Shown here: positions 1 to 9,300 of the stretch, in pieces
How the letters are laid out: each line of letters starts with the position of its first letter
How positions within the stretch are numbered: position 1 is the first letter of the stretch
DNA from: Geojedonia sp051814705
GTDB taxonomy: Bacteria; Bacteroidota; Bacteroidia; Flavobacteriales; Flavobacteriaceae
DNA length: 64,000 nucleotides
Reading direction: 5' to 3'
Assembly: GCA_051814705.1 (NCBI GenBank)
Contig: JBPWQW010000001.1
Span: 1,178,001-1,242,000 of the forward strand
Program-made: the position numbers and the translations under genes
The notes under the pieces: generated by a model
The model's database searches: none
What the model was told of the DNA's origin: nothing
Seen by the model: only the letters and a program-made list of their open reading frames with translations

Positions 1-889
1 CATATTCATCTTTAACTTCATCAAAATAACTTTGTGGAGTATCTAAAGCGGCTTCGCTGGCAATTTGAGCAAATGTGGGAGGACTTAAACGAGCTTGAGC
101 AAATTTTAATGCCGTATTAATAAACTTTTTGTTTCTCGATACTAAATAACCAATACGCGCACCACACATGCTATAGCGTTTTGAAACCGAATCAATCAGT
201 ATAGCATGATCTTTTAGGTCTTCTTCTTGCATGATGGAGTAAAATTCTTTGCCATCGTACACAAACTCTCTATAGACTTCATCTGCGATTAAGAACAAAT
301 CGTGTTTTTTTACAATACCGGCCAATTTTTTAATTTCGGCTTTAGAATATAAATAGCCCGTAGGATTTCCAGGATTGCATATTAATATGGCTTTTGTTTT
401 AGAGGTAATAAGATTTTCGAACTCTTCAATTGGTGGTAGTTCAAAATTGTTTTCAATTTTTGAAATAACCGGAACGATCTTTACTCCAGACGCTGTTGAA
501 AATCCATTGTAATTGGCATAAAATGGTTCGGGGATAATGATTTCATCATCAGAATCCATAATGCTTCCAAAGGCAAAAAGCAACGCTTCGCTTCCTCCCG
601 TGGTTACAATAATATCGTTATGGCTTACATCAATTTTATTTTTATGATAGTAGCCTGCAATTTTTTTTCTGTAATCTTCAGATCCTTCAGATCTTGAATA
701 AGCCAAAATGTCCAAAGAGTGAACTTTTACTGCATCCAGAGCAATATCTGGGGTTTTAATATCAGGCTGGCCAATGTTTAAATAGTAAACGGTTTTACCT
801 TGTTTATTGGCTTCTTCTGCAAAGGGAACTAACTTTCGAATAGGAGATTGAGGCATTAACAGCCCTTTTTTAGAAATATTTGGCATCAT
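1..889 (-). CDS. PLP-dependent class I/II aminotransferase, C-terminal part outside window
   Basis: Fold-type I aminotransferase of the aspartate aminotransferase family, which moves an amino group between an amino acid and a 2-oxoacid through pyridoxal phosphate. About 296 N-terminal residues are visible. The start is one of two adjacent ATG codons (889 or 886) giving MMPNISKKGL. Family landmarks in order are the substrate loop YLNIGQPD, the NPGNPTG turn, ADEVYREFVYD with the PLP-contacting Asp and Tyr, and SVSKRYSMCGARIGYL, whose Lys is the Schiff-base residue. The remaining C-terminal small domain lies beyond position 1. Exact substrate cannot be read from this; aspartate or another common amino acid is likely. 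Confidence 0.9.
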   Translation of the reverse strand, partial: MMPNISKKGLLMPQSPIRKLVPFAEEANKQGKTVYYLNIGQPDIKTPDIALDAVKVHSLDILAYSRSEGSEDYRKKIAGYYHKNKIDVSHNDIIVTTGGSEALLFAFGSIMDSDDEIIIPEPFYANYNGFSTASGVKIVPVISKIENNFELPPIEEFENLITSKTKAILICNPGNPTGYLYSKAEIKKLAGIVKKHDLFLIADEVYREFVYDGKEFYSIMQEEDLKDHAILIDSVSKRYSMCGARIGYLVSRNKKFINTALKFAQARLSPPTFAQIASEAALDTPQSYFDEVKDEY

Positions 890-1000
890 AAGGTATTTGG
901 TGGTCAAAGTTCTGAAAATTATCTTAAAGTTTATTTAAAAAATACAGCTAAAAATAGTTGTTAGGCAAAAGTGTTGTAAATTGTTAATAGACTTATCATT

Positions 1001-2323
1001 ATGAAAAAAAAGACAACTCTTGCTTTATTGTTTTTTATATGTAGTATTATCACTTTTGGTCAAAGTAGATTTAATTTACCGAGGACAAATAGCGATAAAA
1101 TAAAATTTCAGTTTATTAATAATTTAATTATTGTCCCAGTTGAAGTAAATGGAGTATCACTTTCCTTTTTATTGGATACTGGAGTGAGTAAGCCTATTTT
1201 ATTTAATATTGCTAACATTGATACGTTACAGGTCAATAATGTAGAAACGGTCTATTTAAGGGGACTAGGTGGAGGTGAGCCCGTAGAGGCACTTAAATCT
1301 AAGAATAACATTTTTAAAATAGGGAATGCCATAAATCTTAATCAGGATATCTTTGTGGTCTTTGATAACTCTATAAATTTCACGCCCAGATTGGGTATTG
1401 CTGTTCACGGTATTATTGGGTTTGATTTGTTTAGGGATTTTATAGTAGAAATAAATTATAGATCTAAATATTTAAAACTTCATAAGCCTGAATCCTATGA
1501 ATATAAGCGATGTAAAAAGTGTGAACAATTTAATATATCCTTTTATAATAATAAGCCTTATATAAATGGTACTGTAAAAATTGAAACTGAAAACTTACCC
1601 GTAAAATTGCTTATCGATACGGGCAGTAGTGACGCACTTTGGTTGTTTGAAGAAGATTCGTTGGGTATGAAGCCATTAAACAACAAATATTTTGTTGATT
1701 TTTTGGGCAAAGGTTTAAGCGGAAGTGTTTACGGTAAACGAACAAAAGTAAAATCGTTTAATTTAAAAAGTTTCGTTTTAAAAGATGTTAATGTAGCATT
1801 TCCTGATTCAACATCTATTAGTTATGCTAGAAAGCACGAAGAGCGTAACGGGAGTATTTCTGGTGAACTACTAAAAAGGTTCAATATTATTATGGATTAT
1901 AGAAATGCCAGAGTGACCTTAAAAAAGAACAGTAATTTTAGATCTCCTTTTCGTTACAATAAAAGTGGAATTGTCTTAGAACAAGATGGAATTCGGGTTG
2001 TAAAAGAACAGCAAAATGTTATCTCTGATAGGCAAAAAGAATCTCAAGGAGCAATAAAAATCGATTTTGAAGTAAGATTTAAATACTCATTAAAACCTGT
2101 TTTTATAATTGCTGAATTGCGTAAAGACTCTCCTGCCGAAAGGGCCGGACTTTTAATTGGGGATGCGATTTTATCTATAAATGGGAAGGATACATACGCT
2201 ATGAAGCTACACGATTTGATTGACATATTTAGCGGCGACGAGGATAAGTTGGTAAAACTAGAAGTTGAACGAAACTTTAAGTCAATACGAGTTAATTTTA
2301 GGTTAGAAGACCCTTTAAAGTAA
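1001..2323 (+). CDS. Secreted aspartyl protease with two DTG motifs and a C-terminal PDZ domain
   Basis: Predicted exported retropepsin-like aspartic protease of 440 residues. A signal peptide covers about residues 1-21 (basic MKKK, hydrophobic core, end near TFGQ). Two catalytic-type motifs are visible: FLLDTGVSKPILF (DTG at 59-61) and LLIDTGSSDALWLF (DTG at 206-208). Each lies in a beta-rich half, so one chain could form a complete two-lobed active site. From about residue 360 a PDZ domain follows (ELRKDSPAERAGLLIGDAIL). This arrangement is common in Bacteroidota as an uncharacterised periplasmic or surface protease. It stands alone, reads away from the aminotransferase and is followed by a hairpin terminator. 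Substrate unknown. Confidence 0.8.
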   Translation: MKKKTTLALLFFICSIITFGQSRFNLPRTNSDKIKFQFINNLIIVPVEVNGVSLSFLLDTGVSKPILFNIANIDTLQVNNVETVYLRGLGGGEPVEALKSKNNIFKIGNAINLNQDIFVVFDNSINFTPRLGIAVHGIIGFDLFRDFIVEINYRSKYLKLHKPESYEYKRCKKCEQFNISFYNNKPYINGTVKIETENLPVKLLIDTGSSDALWLFEEDSLGMKPLNNKYFVDFLGKGLSGSVYGKRTKVKSFNLKSFVLKDVNVAFPDSTSISYARKHEERNGSISGELLKRFNIIMDYRNARVTLKKNSNFRSPFRYNKSGIVLEQDGIRVVKEQQNVISDRQKESQGAIKIDFEVRFKYSLKPVFIIAELRKDSPAERAGLLIGDAILSINGKDTYAMKLHDLIDIFSGDEDKLVKLEVERNFKSIRVNFRLEDPLK

Positions 2324-2351
2324 AAAAGCTCCTCAGTTTTGAGAAGCTTTT
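2324..2351. terminator. Bidirectional hairpin terminator between protease and DUF1573 gene
   Basis: AAAAGCTCCTCA (2324-2335) pairs with TGAGAAGCTTTT (2340-2351), with one mismatch and a GTTT loop. The A run on one side and T run on the other suit termination of both converging genes. Confidence 0.75.
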
Positions 2352-2368
2352 CCATTTTATTTTTAAGA

Positions 2369-2797
2369 TTACTGTTCTATGACACTTTTATTCTTTTTTT
2401 CCAAAACGCCCGTTTTATTGGAATCTACGACCTCACCTTTGATTTTCAAGGCAACAGTTGGAGTATCAGCATTGGAAATTACAGTAATTGTTTTTCTAAT
2501 AGGATTTACTCGATTGGTGTCATATTTGACCTCAATTTGCCCAGTTGCACCTGGCATAATTGGACCTTCAGGTTTTTTTGGAACTGTACATCCGCAAGTA
2601 GATTTTACATCAGATATAATCAATGGGGCATTTCCAGTGTTTGTAAATTCAAAAACACGAAGCCCATTCGATCCTTTATCAATTGTTCCATAATCAATGG
2701 TATCGGTCTTAAACTCGATTTTAGCGACTTTTTCCTGAGCCAAGGCTCCAAAGCTTAAAAGCCCTACAAATAAAATTAGCATTACATTTTTCATCAC
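2369..2797 (-). CDS. DUF1573 domain periplasmic protein
   Basis: A 142-residue protein with a signal peptide (MMKNVMLILFVGLLSFGALA, cut before QEKVAKIEF) and one DUF1573 immunoglobulin-like domain. The family signature is visible as FEFTNTGNAPLIISDVKSTC followed by GCTVP and later VNPIRKTITVISNAD. The two cysteines of STCGCTVP are the conserved pair. DUF1573 proteins are very common in Bacteroidota and resemble ASPM/SPD-2/Hydin domains; no biochemical role is established. The start is either of two adjacent ATGs (2797 or 2794). A well-spaced promoter lies just upstream. Confidence 0.88.
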   Translation of the reverse strand: MMKNVMLILFVGLLSFGALAQEKVAKIEFKTDTIDYGTIDKGSNGLRVFEFTNTGNAPLIISDVKSTCGCTVPKKPEGPIMPGATGQIEVKYDTNRVNPIRKTITVISNADTPTVALKIKGEVVDSNKTGVLEKKNKSVIEQ

Positions 2798-2819
2798 TTT
2801 AATTTTAAATTGATTAATT

Positions 2820-2850
2820 CAAAACTACTTACTTTTTGCCATTTTGCAAA
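2820..2850 (-). promoter_or_regulatory. Promoter of the DUF1573 gene
   Basis: Read on the minus strand: TTTG at 2850-2847, a 19-bp spacer, then TAGTTTTG at 2827-2820. This matches the Bacteroidota -33/-7 consensus TTTG-N19-TAnnTTTG exactly. The start codon lies about 23 bp downstream. Confidence 0.7.
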
Positions 2851-2942
2851 ATTAAATAGACGTATGGCCACTTTTTTTGCAATATTAACAAGTATTAAAG
2901 GTATTATTTGTTTCAATAATTTCGCAAAAAAAGAAATATAAG

Positions 2943-2950
2943 TACTTTTG
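2943..2950 (+). promoter_or_regulatory. -7 element of valS promoter
   Basis: TACTTTTG matches TAnnTTTG exactly and sits 31 bp before the valS ATG. No TTTG is seen at the ideal -33 distance. The element contains an in-frame TTG, which argues against translation starting there. Confidence 0.5.
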
Positions 2951-2980
2951 TCAGTCATTACACAAAAACAATACCAAAGG

Positions 2981-5611
2981 ATGCAAATTCCCACAAAATA
3001 TTCAGCCTCTTCTGTAGAGAGCAAATGGTACAATTACTGGATGGAACATAAATATTTTCATTCAAAACCTGACCATAGAGAACCGTATACCATTGTGATT
3101 CCCCCTCCAAATGTTACAGGAATTTTACACATGGGACACATGTTAAACAATACCATTCAAGACGTCTTGATTCGTCGGGCGCGGCTACAAGGTAAAAATG
3201 CATGTTGGGTTCCCGGTACCGATCATGCTTCTATTGCAACTGAGGCTAAAGTGGTTGCAAAACTTAAGGAAAAAGGTATTGACAAAAACGATTTGTCCCG
3301 AGACGAATTTTTAAAACATGCTTGGGATTGGACACATGAATATGGAGGCGTAATTCTCGAACAATTAAAAAAATTGGGATGTTCATGCGATTGGGACCGC
3401 ACCAAGTTCACTATGGATGAGGATATGAGTGAAGCGGTCATCAAGGTTTTTGTGGATTTGTACAACAAAGGCTTAATTTATCGAGGTTTTAGAATGGTGA
3501 ATTGGGACCCGGAAGCAAAAACTACCTTGTCTGATGAAGAAGTCTTTCACATTGAGCGCACCGACAAACTTTACTATGTTAAATACAAAATTGACGGGGA
3601 AGACGGATTTGTGACCATTGCTACAACTCGACCTGAAACTATTTTGGGTGATACTGCCGTTTGTGTTAATCCTAACGATGAACGTTTTACAAGCTTAGTC
3701 GGTAAACAGGTTATTGTGCCAATTTGTAATAGAATAGTGCCGATAATAGCTGATGATTATGTGGATATGGAGTTTGGTACCGGTTGTTTAAAAATCACAC
3801 CAGCTCACGACGTTAATGATAAAGAAATTGGAGATAGACATCATTTAGAAATTGTTGATATACTTAATGACGATGCAACCTTGAATAGTTTTGGATTGCA
3901 CCATCAAGGAAAAGATAGAGAGATTGCTAGAAAGGACGTTGCTAAAGAACTTGAAGGTTTAGGGATTTTGGTCAAAATTGAAGATATCACCCATAAAGTC
4001 GGGACTAGTGAACGTACAAAAGCTGTTATCGAGCCCAGACTGTCTGACCAATGGTTTTTAAAAATGGAAGATTTGGTGAAGCCAGCCATTAAAGCGGTGC
4101 TTGAAGATGAAGCGATAAAATTATTCCCTAAACGATTCAACAATACGTATCGTCATTGGGTGGAAAACATTCGAGACTGGAATATTTCTCGTCAGTTACT
4201 TTGGGGACAACAAATTCCAGCCTATTATTATGGAGATGGAAAAGAGGACTTCGTAGTGGCGGAAAGCGCTGAAGCGGCATTAATTTTAGCTAAACAAAAA
4301 GCCAACAACCAACAACTTACAATTAAAGATCTAACTCAGGATAAAGATGCTTTAGACACTTGGTTTTCGTCTTGGTTGTGGCCTATGAGTGTGTTTGATG
4401 GCATTAGAAACCCAGAAAATGAAGAAATCCAGTACTATTATCCAACAAACGATTTGGTTACAGCACCAGACATCCTTTTCTTTTGGGTAGCACGAATGAT
4501 TATTGCAGGCTATGAATTTAAAGGAGAAAAGCCATTTAGCAACGTGTATTTAACAGGATTGGTGCGTGATAAACAACGTCGAAAAATGAGCAAATCATTG
4601 GGCAATTCTCCTGATGCACTACAATTGATTGAAGATTATGGCGCCGATGGCGTGCGTGTTGGACTGTTATTGAGTTCTGCAGCAGGTAACGATTTATTGT
4701 TTGATGAAGACTTATGCCAACAGGGTAAAGGGTTTGCCAATAAAATATGGAATGCATTTAGATTGGTTCAAGGTTGGGAAGTAAAAGATATTGAACAACC
4801 CGAATCTTCTAAAATAGCCTTGGAATGGTACCAATCCAAATTCCAGAGTACGTTAATAGAGATTGAAGACCATTATAGTAAATTCAGGCTTTCAGACGCG
4901 TTGATGACCATGTACAAATTGGTATGGGACGACTTCTGTTCATGGTTGTTAGAAATGATAAAGCCAGCTTATCAAGAGCCTATGGATTCAAAAACGTTTC
5001 AATCAATAATTGACATATTTGAAAATAACTTAAAGATTCTTCATCCTTTTATGCCATTTTTAACCGAGGAAATTTGGCAATTTATAGCCGATCGTACTCC
5101 TGAAGAAGCTTTAATTATTGCTACATATCCAAAAATTCAAGCCTTTGACGAGCAATTGATTTTGGATTTTGAAACGGTTAAAGACGTGGTTTCAGGGATT
5201 AGAACGATAAGAAAAGAAAAAAATATTTCGTTTAAGGATACCATTGAGTTGTCGGTTTTGAACAATGAAAATTTGTCGTCGGATTATGATTCGGTAATTA
5301 TGAAACTGGGTAATGTTTCAAAAATGGAAACTGTAACCGAGTCTGTTGACGGTACACTCACGTTTAGAGTGCATTCCAATGAGTATTTTATACCCATTTC
5401 AGGAGCAATCAATATTGAGGAAGAAATTAAAAAACTCACCGATGAGTTGGAATATACCAATGGGTTTTTGAAATCGGTTCAAAAGAAACTTTCCAATGAA
5501 CGTTTTGTAAACAATGCTCCAAAAGAGGTTATTGAAATGGAACGCAAAAAAGAAGCCGATGCCCTTGCCAAAATAGAAACCTTAAAATCAAGTTTGGCGA
5601 GTTTGCAGTAG
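2981..5611 (+). CDS. valS: Valyl-tRNA synthetase
   Basis: Class I aminoacyl-tRNA synthetase charging tRNA-Val, 876 residues, a normal length for the family. The HIGH motif is HMGH (50-53) after PPPNVTGIL, and KMSKS is at 535-539. Between them lie the editing (CP1) domain, with TTRPETILGDTAV and GTGCLKITPAHDVND, and the catalytic-core segment ending FFWVARMI. An anticodon-binding domain and a C-terminal coiled coil (about 815-876, rich in Glu, Lys and Leu) follow. The start is the ATG at 2981, preceded by AAAGG. An in-frame TTG at 2948 lies inside the -7 promoter box and would not be in the transcript. The gene ends 23 bp before the convergent rodA stop. Confidence 0.97.
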   Translation: MQIPTKYSASSVESKWYNYWMEHKYFHSKPDHREPYTIVIPPPNVTGILHMGHMLNNTIQDVLIRRARLQGKNACWVPGTDHASIATEAKVVAKLKEKGIDKNDLSRDEFLKHAWDWTHEYGGVILEQLKKLGCSCDWDRTKFTMDEDMSEAVIKVFVDLYNKGLIYRGFRMVNWDPEAKTTLSDEEVFHIERTDKLYYVKYKIDGEDGFVTIATTRPETILGDTAVCVNPNDERFTSLVGKQVIVPICNRIVPIIADDYVDMEFGTGCLKITPAHDVNDKEIGDRHHLEIVDILNDDATLNSFGLHHQGKDREIARKDVAKELEGLGILVKIEDITHKVGTSERTKAVIEPRLSDQWFLKMEDLVKPAIKAVLEDEAIKLFPKRFNNTYRHWVENIRDWNISRQLLWGQQIPAYYYGDGKEDFVVAESAEAALILAKQKANNQQLTIKDLTQDKDALDTWFSSWLWPMSVFDGIRNPENEEIQYYYPTNDLVTAPDILFFWVARMIIAGYEFKGEKPFSNVYLTGLVRDKQRRKMSKSLGNSPDALQLIEDYGADGVRVGLLLSSAAGNDLLFDEDLCQQGKGFANKIWNAFRLVQGWEVKDIEQPESSKIALEWYQSKFQSTLIEIEDHYSKFRLSDALMTMYKLVWDDFCSWLLEMIKPAYQEPMDSKTFQSIIDIFENNLKILHPFMPFLTEEIWQFIADRTPEEALIIATYPKIQAFDEQLILDFETVKDVVSGIRTIRKEKNISFKDTIELSVLNNENLSSDYDSVIMKLGNVSKMETVTESVDGTLTFRVHSNEYFIPISGAINIEEEIKKLTDELEYTNGFLKSVQKKLSNERFVNNAPKEVIEMERKKEADALAKIETLKSSLASLQ

Positions 5612-5634
5612 TCTGGCTTTTAAGATATTAACTC

Positions 5635-6915
5635 CTACCATTCATTAATTTTATTGGAGTCGAGTTTGACAAATATAAAGAGTAAAATGGTAAATCCCCA
5701 GAGCCCAGAACCTCCATAGCTAAAAAATGGAAGTGGAATACCTATCGTTGGGATAAGCCCCATGACCATGCCGGTATTAATCATAAAATGGATGAATAAA
5801 ATAGAGGCCACACAGTAGCCATAAACCCGACTAAAATGTGACTTTTGGGATTCGGCCAGATATAAAATCCTTAATAATAAGGCTACAAAAAAGAGTACTA
5901 CCAAAGCACTGCCCACGAAACCCCATTCTTCTCCAACTGTACTAAAAATATAATCGGTATGCTGTTCCGGAACAAATTTACCTGTGGTACGTGTCCCTTC
6001 CAAAAAACCTTTCCCAGTCAAACCTCCAGAACTTATTGCTTTTTCAGATTCGTTGAGGTTGTAAAGAATCGTTTTTTTCAATTGGGCCAACTTTTCTGGG
6101 TCATTTTCTAATCTTAGCCATAGACTGATTCGGTCTTTTTGATGAGGTTTTAAGATGTTGTTATAAAATTGTTTCATACCAAATGAAAAACCAACACATA
6201 AAACTAAAATAACAATAGGTTGAATAAATGAAAATCGCCTTTTCTTCCGAATAAAATACAACCCGAAAATAATAACTGCCGCCGAAATTGATGCAATTGG
6301 AACTCCAAATTTTAGCGTTACAATTGAAAGTATAATGATGATGCCTACAAGAATTAAATAGACTTGTTGCAACCCTTCTCTATAAAATACAAAGAAAAAG
6401 CAAGCGTAAACAATGGTACTCCCTGCATCGTTTTCAAGCAATATCAAAAGAGCAGGAATGAAAATGATAACAACAGTTTTTAGCTGGTCCTGAAGCGATT
6501 TCATATTGGTTTGAATATCACTAATGTGTTTGGCAACGGCCAGCGATGTAGCAAATTTCGCAAACTCACTAGGCTGAATAGTCATACCCCCAATACCATA
6601 CCAAGAGATTGCACCGTTTACATTTTTTCCAAAAATAAAGAGGCCAACTAAGGTTAAAATAGAAATGAGGTAGATTATGCTAGAAAACCGTTCATAAAAT
6701 TTAGCTTCAATGGATAGAATTATAATGATGAGCACAAAAGTTAAAATGATAAACACGAATTGTTTACCATAAGGTTGTTCCAAATCGAAATAGTCGAAAT
6801 TTTCACCTACATGGGATGCCGATAGGATGTTTAGCCAACCAAAACCTACAAGCAACAAGAACAATGCAATCGTAATCCAGTCTAATTTAAAGCCTCTACG
6901 GTTTTCTTTCAACAT
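5635..6915 (-). CDS. rodA: Rod-shape peptidoglycan polymerase RodA (SEDS family)
   Basis: Inner-membrane SEDS glycosyltransferase that polymerises lipid II during cylindrical growth, working with the PBP2 encoded just upstream. It has 426 residues and about ten hydrophobic segments. Family landmarks include GAISWYGIGGMTIQPSEFAK, QPSE being the conserved loop, and VPEQHTDYIFSTVGEEWGF, where Asp321 aligns with the essential SEDS aspartate. PFFSYGGSGLW marks the last periplasmic loop. The ATG at 6915 lies 20 bp inside the end of pbp2, so the two are translationally coupled. Confidence 0.94.
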   Translation of the reverse strand: MLKENRRGFKLDWITIALFLLLVGFGWLNILSASHVGENFDYFDLEQPYGKQFVFIILTFVLIIIILSIEAKFYERFSSIIYLISILTLVGLFIFGKNVNGAISWYGIGGMTIQPSEFAKFATSLAVAKHISDIQTNMKSLQDQLKTVVIIFIPALLILLENDAGSTIVYACFFFVFYREGLQQVYLILVGIIIILSIVTLKFGVPIASISAAVIIFGLYFIRKKRRFSFIQPIVILVLCVGFSFGMKQFYNNILKPHQKDRISLWLRLENDPEKLAQLKKTILYNLNESEKAISSGGLTGKGFLEGTRTTGKFVPEQHTDYIFSTVGEEWGFVGSALVVLFFVALLLRILYLAESQKSHFSRVYGYCVASILFIHFMINTGMVMGLIPTIGIPLPFFSYGGSGLWGFTILLFIFVKLDSNKINEW

Positions 6916-8797
6916 TATCTATAACTTGTAAGGTGGATTCTTTATTAATTCCAAAGGGTTTTCCAGAATAGGGTTTTTCGTATTCGTGTTCCAAACTATG
7001 GGTCAATATCCAGTTTTCCATATCTGTTCTCGTAATATGGCCTTTAAGATATTTTTCAATCATTAAACTGGCCATTCTACCTGCAAAACGGCTTCCCCAA
7101 TAGCCATTTTCAACAAATACCGCAATCGCAATTTTAGGATTGTCCATAGGGGCAAAGGCCACAAAAATGGAATGGTCGGTAAGTTGGGTTTTTACACCGT
7201 TAATTTTCACATAGTTTTCGGCAGTTCCTGTTTTTCCACAAATATCTATACCAGGTACCCTTAATGCAGACGCTGTACCTTTGTTATAAACATCAAACAT
7301 CCCGTGGACTACAGGTTCAAAATATTCCTTGTCAATAGTTGTGTAATTTGGTGTGGTGTATTTTTTATCAATAGCCTGACCTTCAATTTTTTTAATGATG
7401 TGTGGTGTATAATAATAACCGCGATTTCCTATAGCAGCTACCATATTAGCCAATTGGATTGGAGTGGCCTCAACTTCGCCTTGACCAATAGCATTTGATA
7501 CATTATAAGTAGACCTCCAACGTCCTTTTCCATAGACTTTGTCATAATAATCACCATCAGGAATTCGACCTTTACTACCTGTTTTTAAATCATATCCTAA
7601 ATAGTTTCCTAAGCCAAAACTTTTAGCATGTTTACTCCAGATATTCATCCCAATAGCGGGGTCTTTATATTTATCTATGATGCGTCTATACACATTAATA
7701 AAATAAGCATTACAGGATTGTGCGATGCCATCATTCATACTTAAGGGACTTGGATGGCTATGGCAACCTGTTAATCTACGACCACCCAAATAGTAGCCCA
7801 TGCGACATCCAAATTTTTCTTCTGTGGTTACTACCTGTTCTTGAAGTCCAATTAAGGCATTCATGACCTTAAAAGGAGAGCCAGGGGGGTATTGAGCTTG
7901 TAGACTTCTATCGTATAGTGGATTTGAAATGGTATCCCTAAGCAGTTCAGTAAAGTTTTTTGAACGTTCCCTTCCTACCAATAAGTTGGGATTGTAGCTT
8001 GGACCTGAAACCATTGCCAAAATTTCGCCTGAACTTGGATCAATAGCTATAATTCCTCCATGCTTATGTTTCATTAAAAGTTCACCGTATGCCTGGAGTT
8101 TCGCATCAATGGTTATGGTAATGTCTTTTCCGGGTTTTGGGAGCGTATCGTAAATACCGCTTTTATAGGGGCCAATATCCCTATTAAAGCGATCCTTTTG
8201 GATAAATTTAATTCCCTTTACACCTCTTAAAATATCCTCGTATGAGGCTTCAACGCCTTGTTTCCCTATTAAATCACCCATCCTGTAGTAAGGATCACTT
8301 TCGATGTTTGAATTGTTTACCTCACCTATATCGCCTAAAACATTGGCACCAATAGTAGTTTGATAATCTCTTAACGTACGTTTTTGAATGTAAAAGCCAT
8401 GGAATTTTCTCATTTTCTCTTGCAATACCGCATAATCTACTTTTGAAAGTTGAGGTACAAATACAGATGGAATCCTAGGTGAATAAATGTAGGCCTTTTT
8501 GTAAAGTGATTTAAAGTCGTTTTTAGTAATTTTTAATAACGAACAAAATTCTAAAGTGTCCAGAGGCTTAACCTCGCGTGGGATAATCATCACATCATAA
8601 GAAGGCTGATTGGCAACTAACAAAGTCCCATTTCTATCATACACATAGCCGCGTTTTGGATAGTCATAAACCTTCCTTATAGCGTTGTCTTCAAATAGAT
8701 CGTAGGCGTTTTGATTATAAACTTGCAGATAAAATAACCTCGCAATAAATATAACACCTACAGTAACTATTGTAAAAAATAGTAGTAGTTTTCTCAT
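6896..8797 (-). CDS. mrdA: Penicillin-binding protein 2 (elongasome transpeptidase)
   Basis: Class B PBP of 633 residues that cross-links peptidoglycan in the elongasome. One N-terminal membrane anchor covers about residues 4-24. The PBP dimerisation region follows, with PKRGYVYDRNGTLLVANQPS. The transpeptidase domain carries all three motifs: SPFK (307-310, nucleophile Ser307), SCN (361-363) and KTG (522-524). The start overlaps the mreD stop by ATGA, and the end overlaps rodA. The partner polymerase next door and the Mre proteins upstream identify it as PBP2 rather than the division enzyme FtsI. Confidence 0.94.
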   Translation of the reverse strand: MRKLLLFFTIVTVGVIFIARLFYLQVYNQNAYDLFEDNAIRKVYDYPKRGYVYDRNGTLLVANQPSYDVMIIPREVKPLDTLEFCSLLKITKNDFKSLYKKAYIYSPRIPSVFVPQLSKVDYAVLQEKMRKFHGFYIQKRTLRDYQTTIGANVLGDIGEVNNSNIESDPYYRMGDLIGKQGVEASYEDILRGVKGIKFIQKDRFNRDIGPYKSGIYDTLPKPGKDITITIDAKLQAYGELLMKHKHGGIIAIDPSSGEILAMVSGPSYNPNLLVGRERSKNFTELLRDTISNPLYDRSLQAQYPPGSPFKVMNALIGLQEQVVTTEEKFGCRMGYYLGGRRLTGCHSHPSPLSMNDGIAQSCNAYFINVYRRIIDKYKDPAIGMNIWSKHAKSFGLGNYLGYDLKTGSKGRIPDGDYYDKVYGKGRWRSTYNVSNAIGQGEVEATPIQLANMVAAIGNRGYYYTPHIIKKIEGQAIDKKYTTPNYTTIDKEYFEPVVHGMFDVYNKGTASALRVPGIDICGKTGTAENYVKINGVKTQLTDHSIFVAFAPMDNPKIAIAVFVENGYWGSRFAGRMASLMIEKYLKGHITRTDMENWILTHSLEHEYEKPYSGKPFGINKESTLQVIDNVERKP

Positions 8798-9300
8798 CTA
8801 GGCTTCTTGCTAAATAATACAGTTAACAGTAAACACAATAGTATAGTAAAAATACTTGAAAATAACGTTTTTTGAAGGATTAAAATTATGTTCGACATGT
8901 TAAAAATCTCCATTGAAAACATTATAAAATGATGAATTACAGTTAGCAAAGAAAAATAGACCAATCTATTTCCTGGTTCGGTTTGGGCGAATTTGATGGT
9001 TTGGTGTTCGTAAATCGTTCCAAAAGAAAACTTTAAAATTGCCGGTCTAATATAGGCTATAAGAACACTAGCTCCTGCATGAACCCCTCCCGAATCTGTG
9101 AAGAGATCTACACATAAACCCAAGAGGAAACTTAAAAAAATAATTTGCGTTCGGTTATTTTTTACGGGATAAATAATGATAAATAGAATATAGATATAAG
9201 GATTGATAAAACCCATAAAATTAATATTGTTCAAGACCAAAACTTGAACCAATACCAAGGCTATAAACCGAAGCGCCATATTAATCGCTACACTATTCAT
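8794..9300 (-). CDS. mreD: Rod-shape determining membrane protein MreD
   Basis: A 168-residue hydrophobic protein with about five membrane segments, placed between mreC and pbp2 as in most rod clusters. MreD is an integral membrane partner of MreC in the elongasome. Sequence identity is low in this family; the assignment rests on size, topology, the typical segment FLLGLCVDLFTDSGGVHAG and gene order. It overlaps mreC by 8 bp and pbp2 by 4 bp. Confidence 0.85.
   Translation of the reverse strand: MNSVAINMALRFIALVLVQVLVLNNINFMGFINPYIYILFIIIYPVKNNRTQIIFLSFLLGLCVDLFTDSGGVHAGASVLIAYIRPAILKFSFGTIYEHQTIKFAQTEPGNRLVYFSLLTVIHHFIMFSMEIFNMSNIILILQKTLFSSIFTILLCLLLTVLFSKKPR

Noticed and set aside
2948..2980. 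TTG-started extension of valS
   Set aside because: The TTG is the last part of a perfect TACTTTTG -7 box, so it is not in the transcript. The ATG at 2981 gives the usual length.
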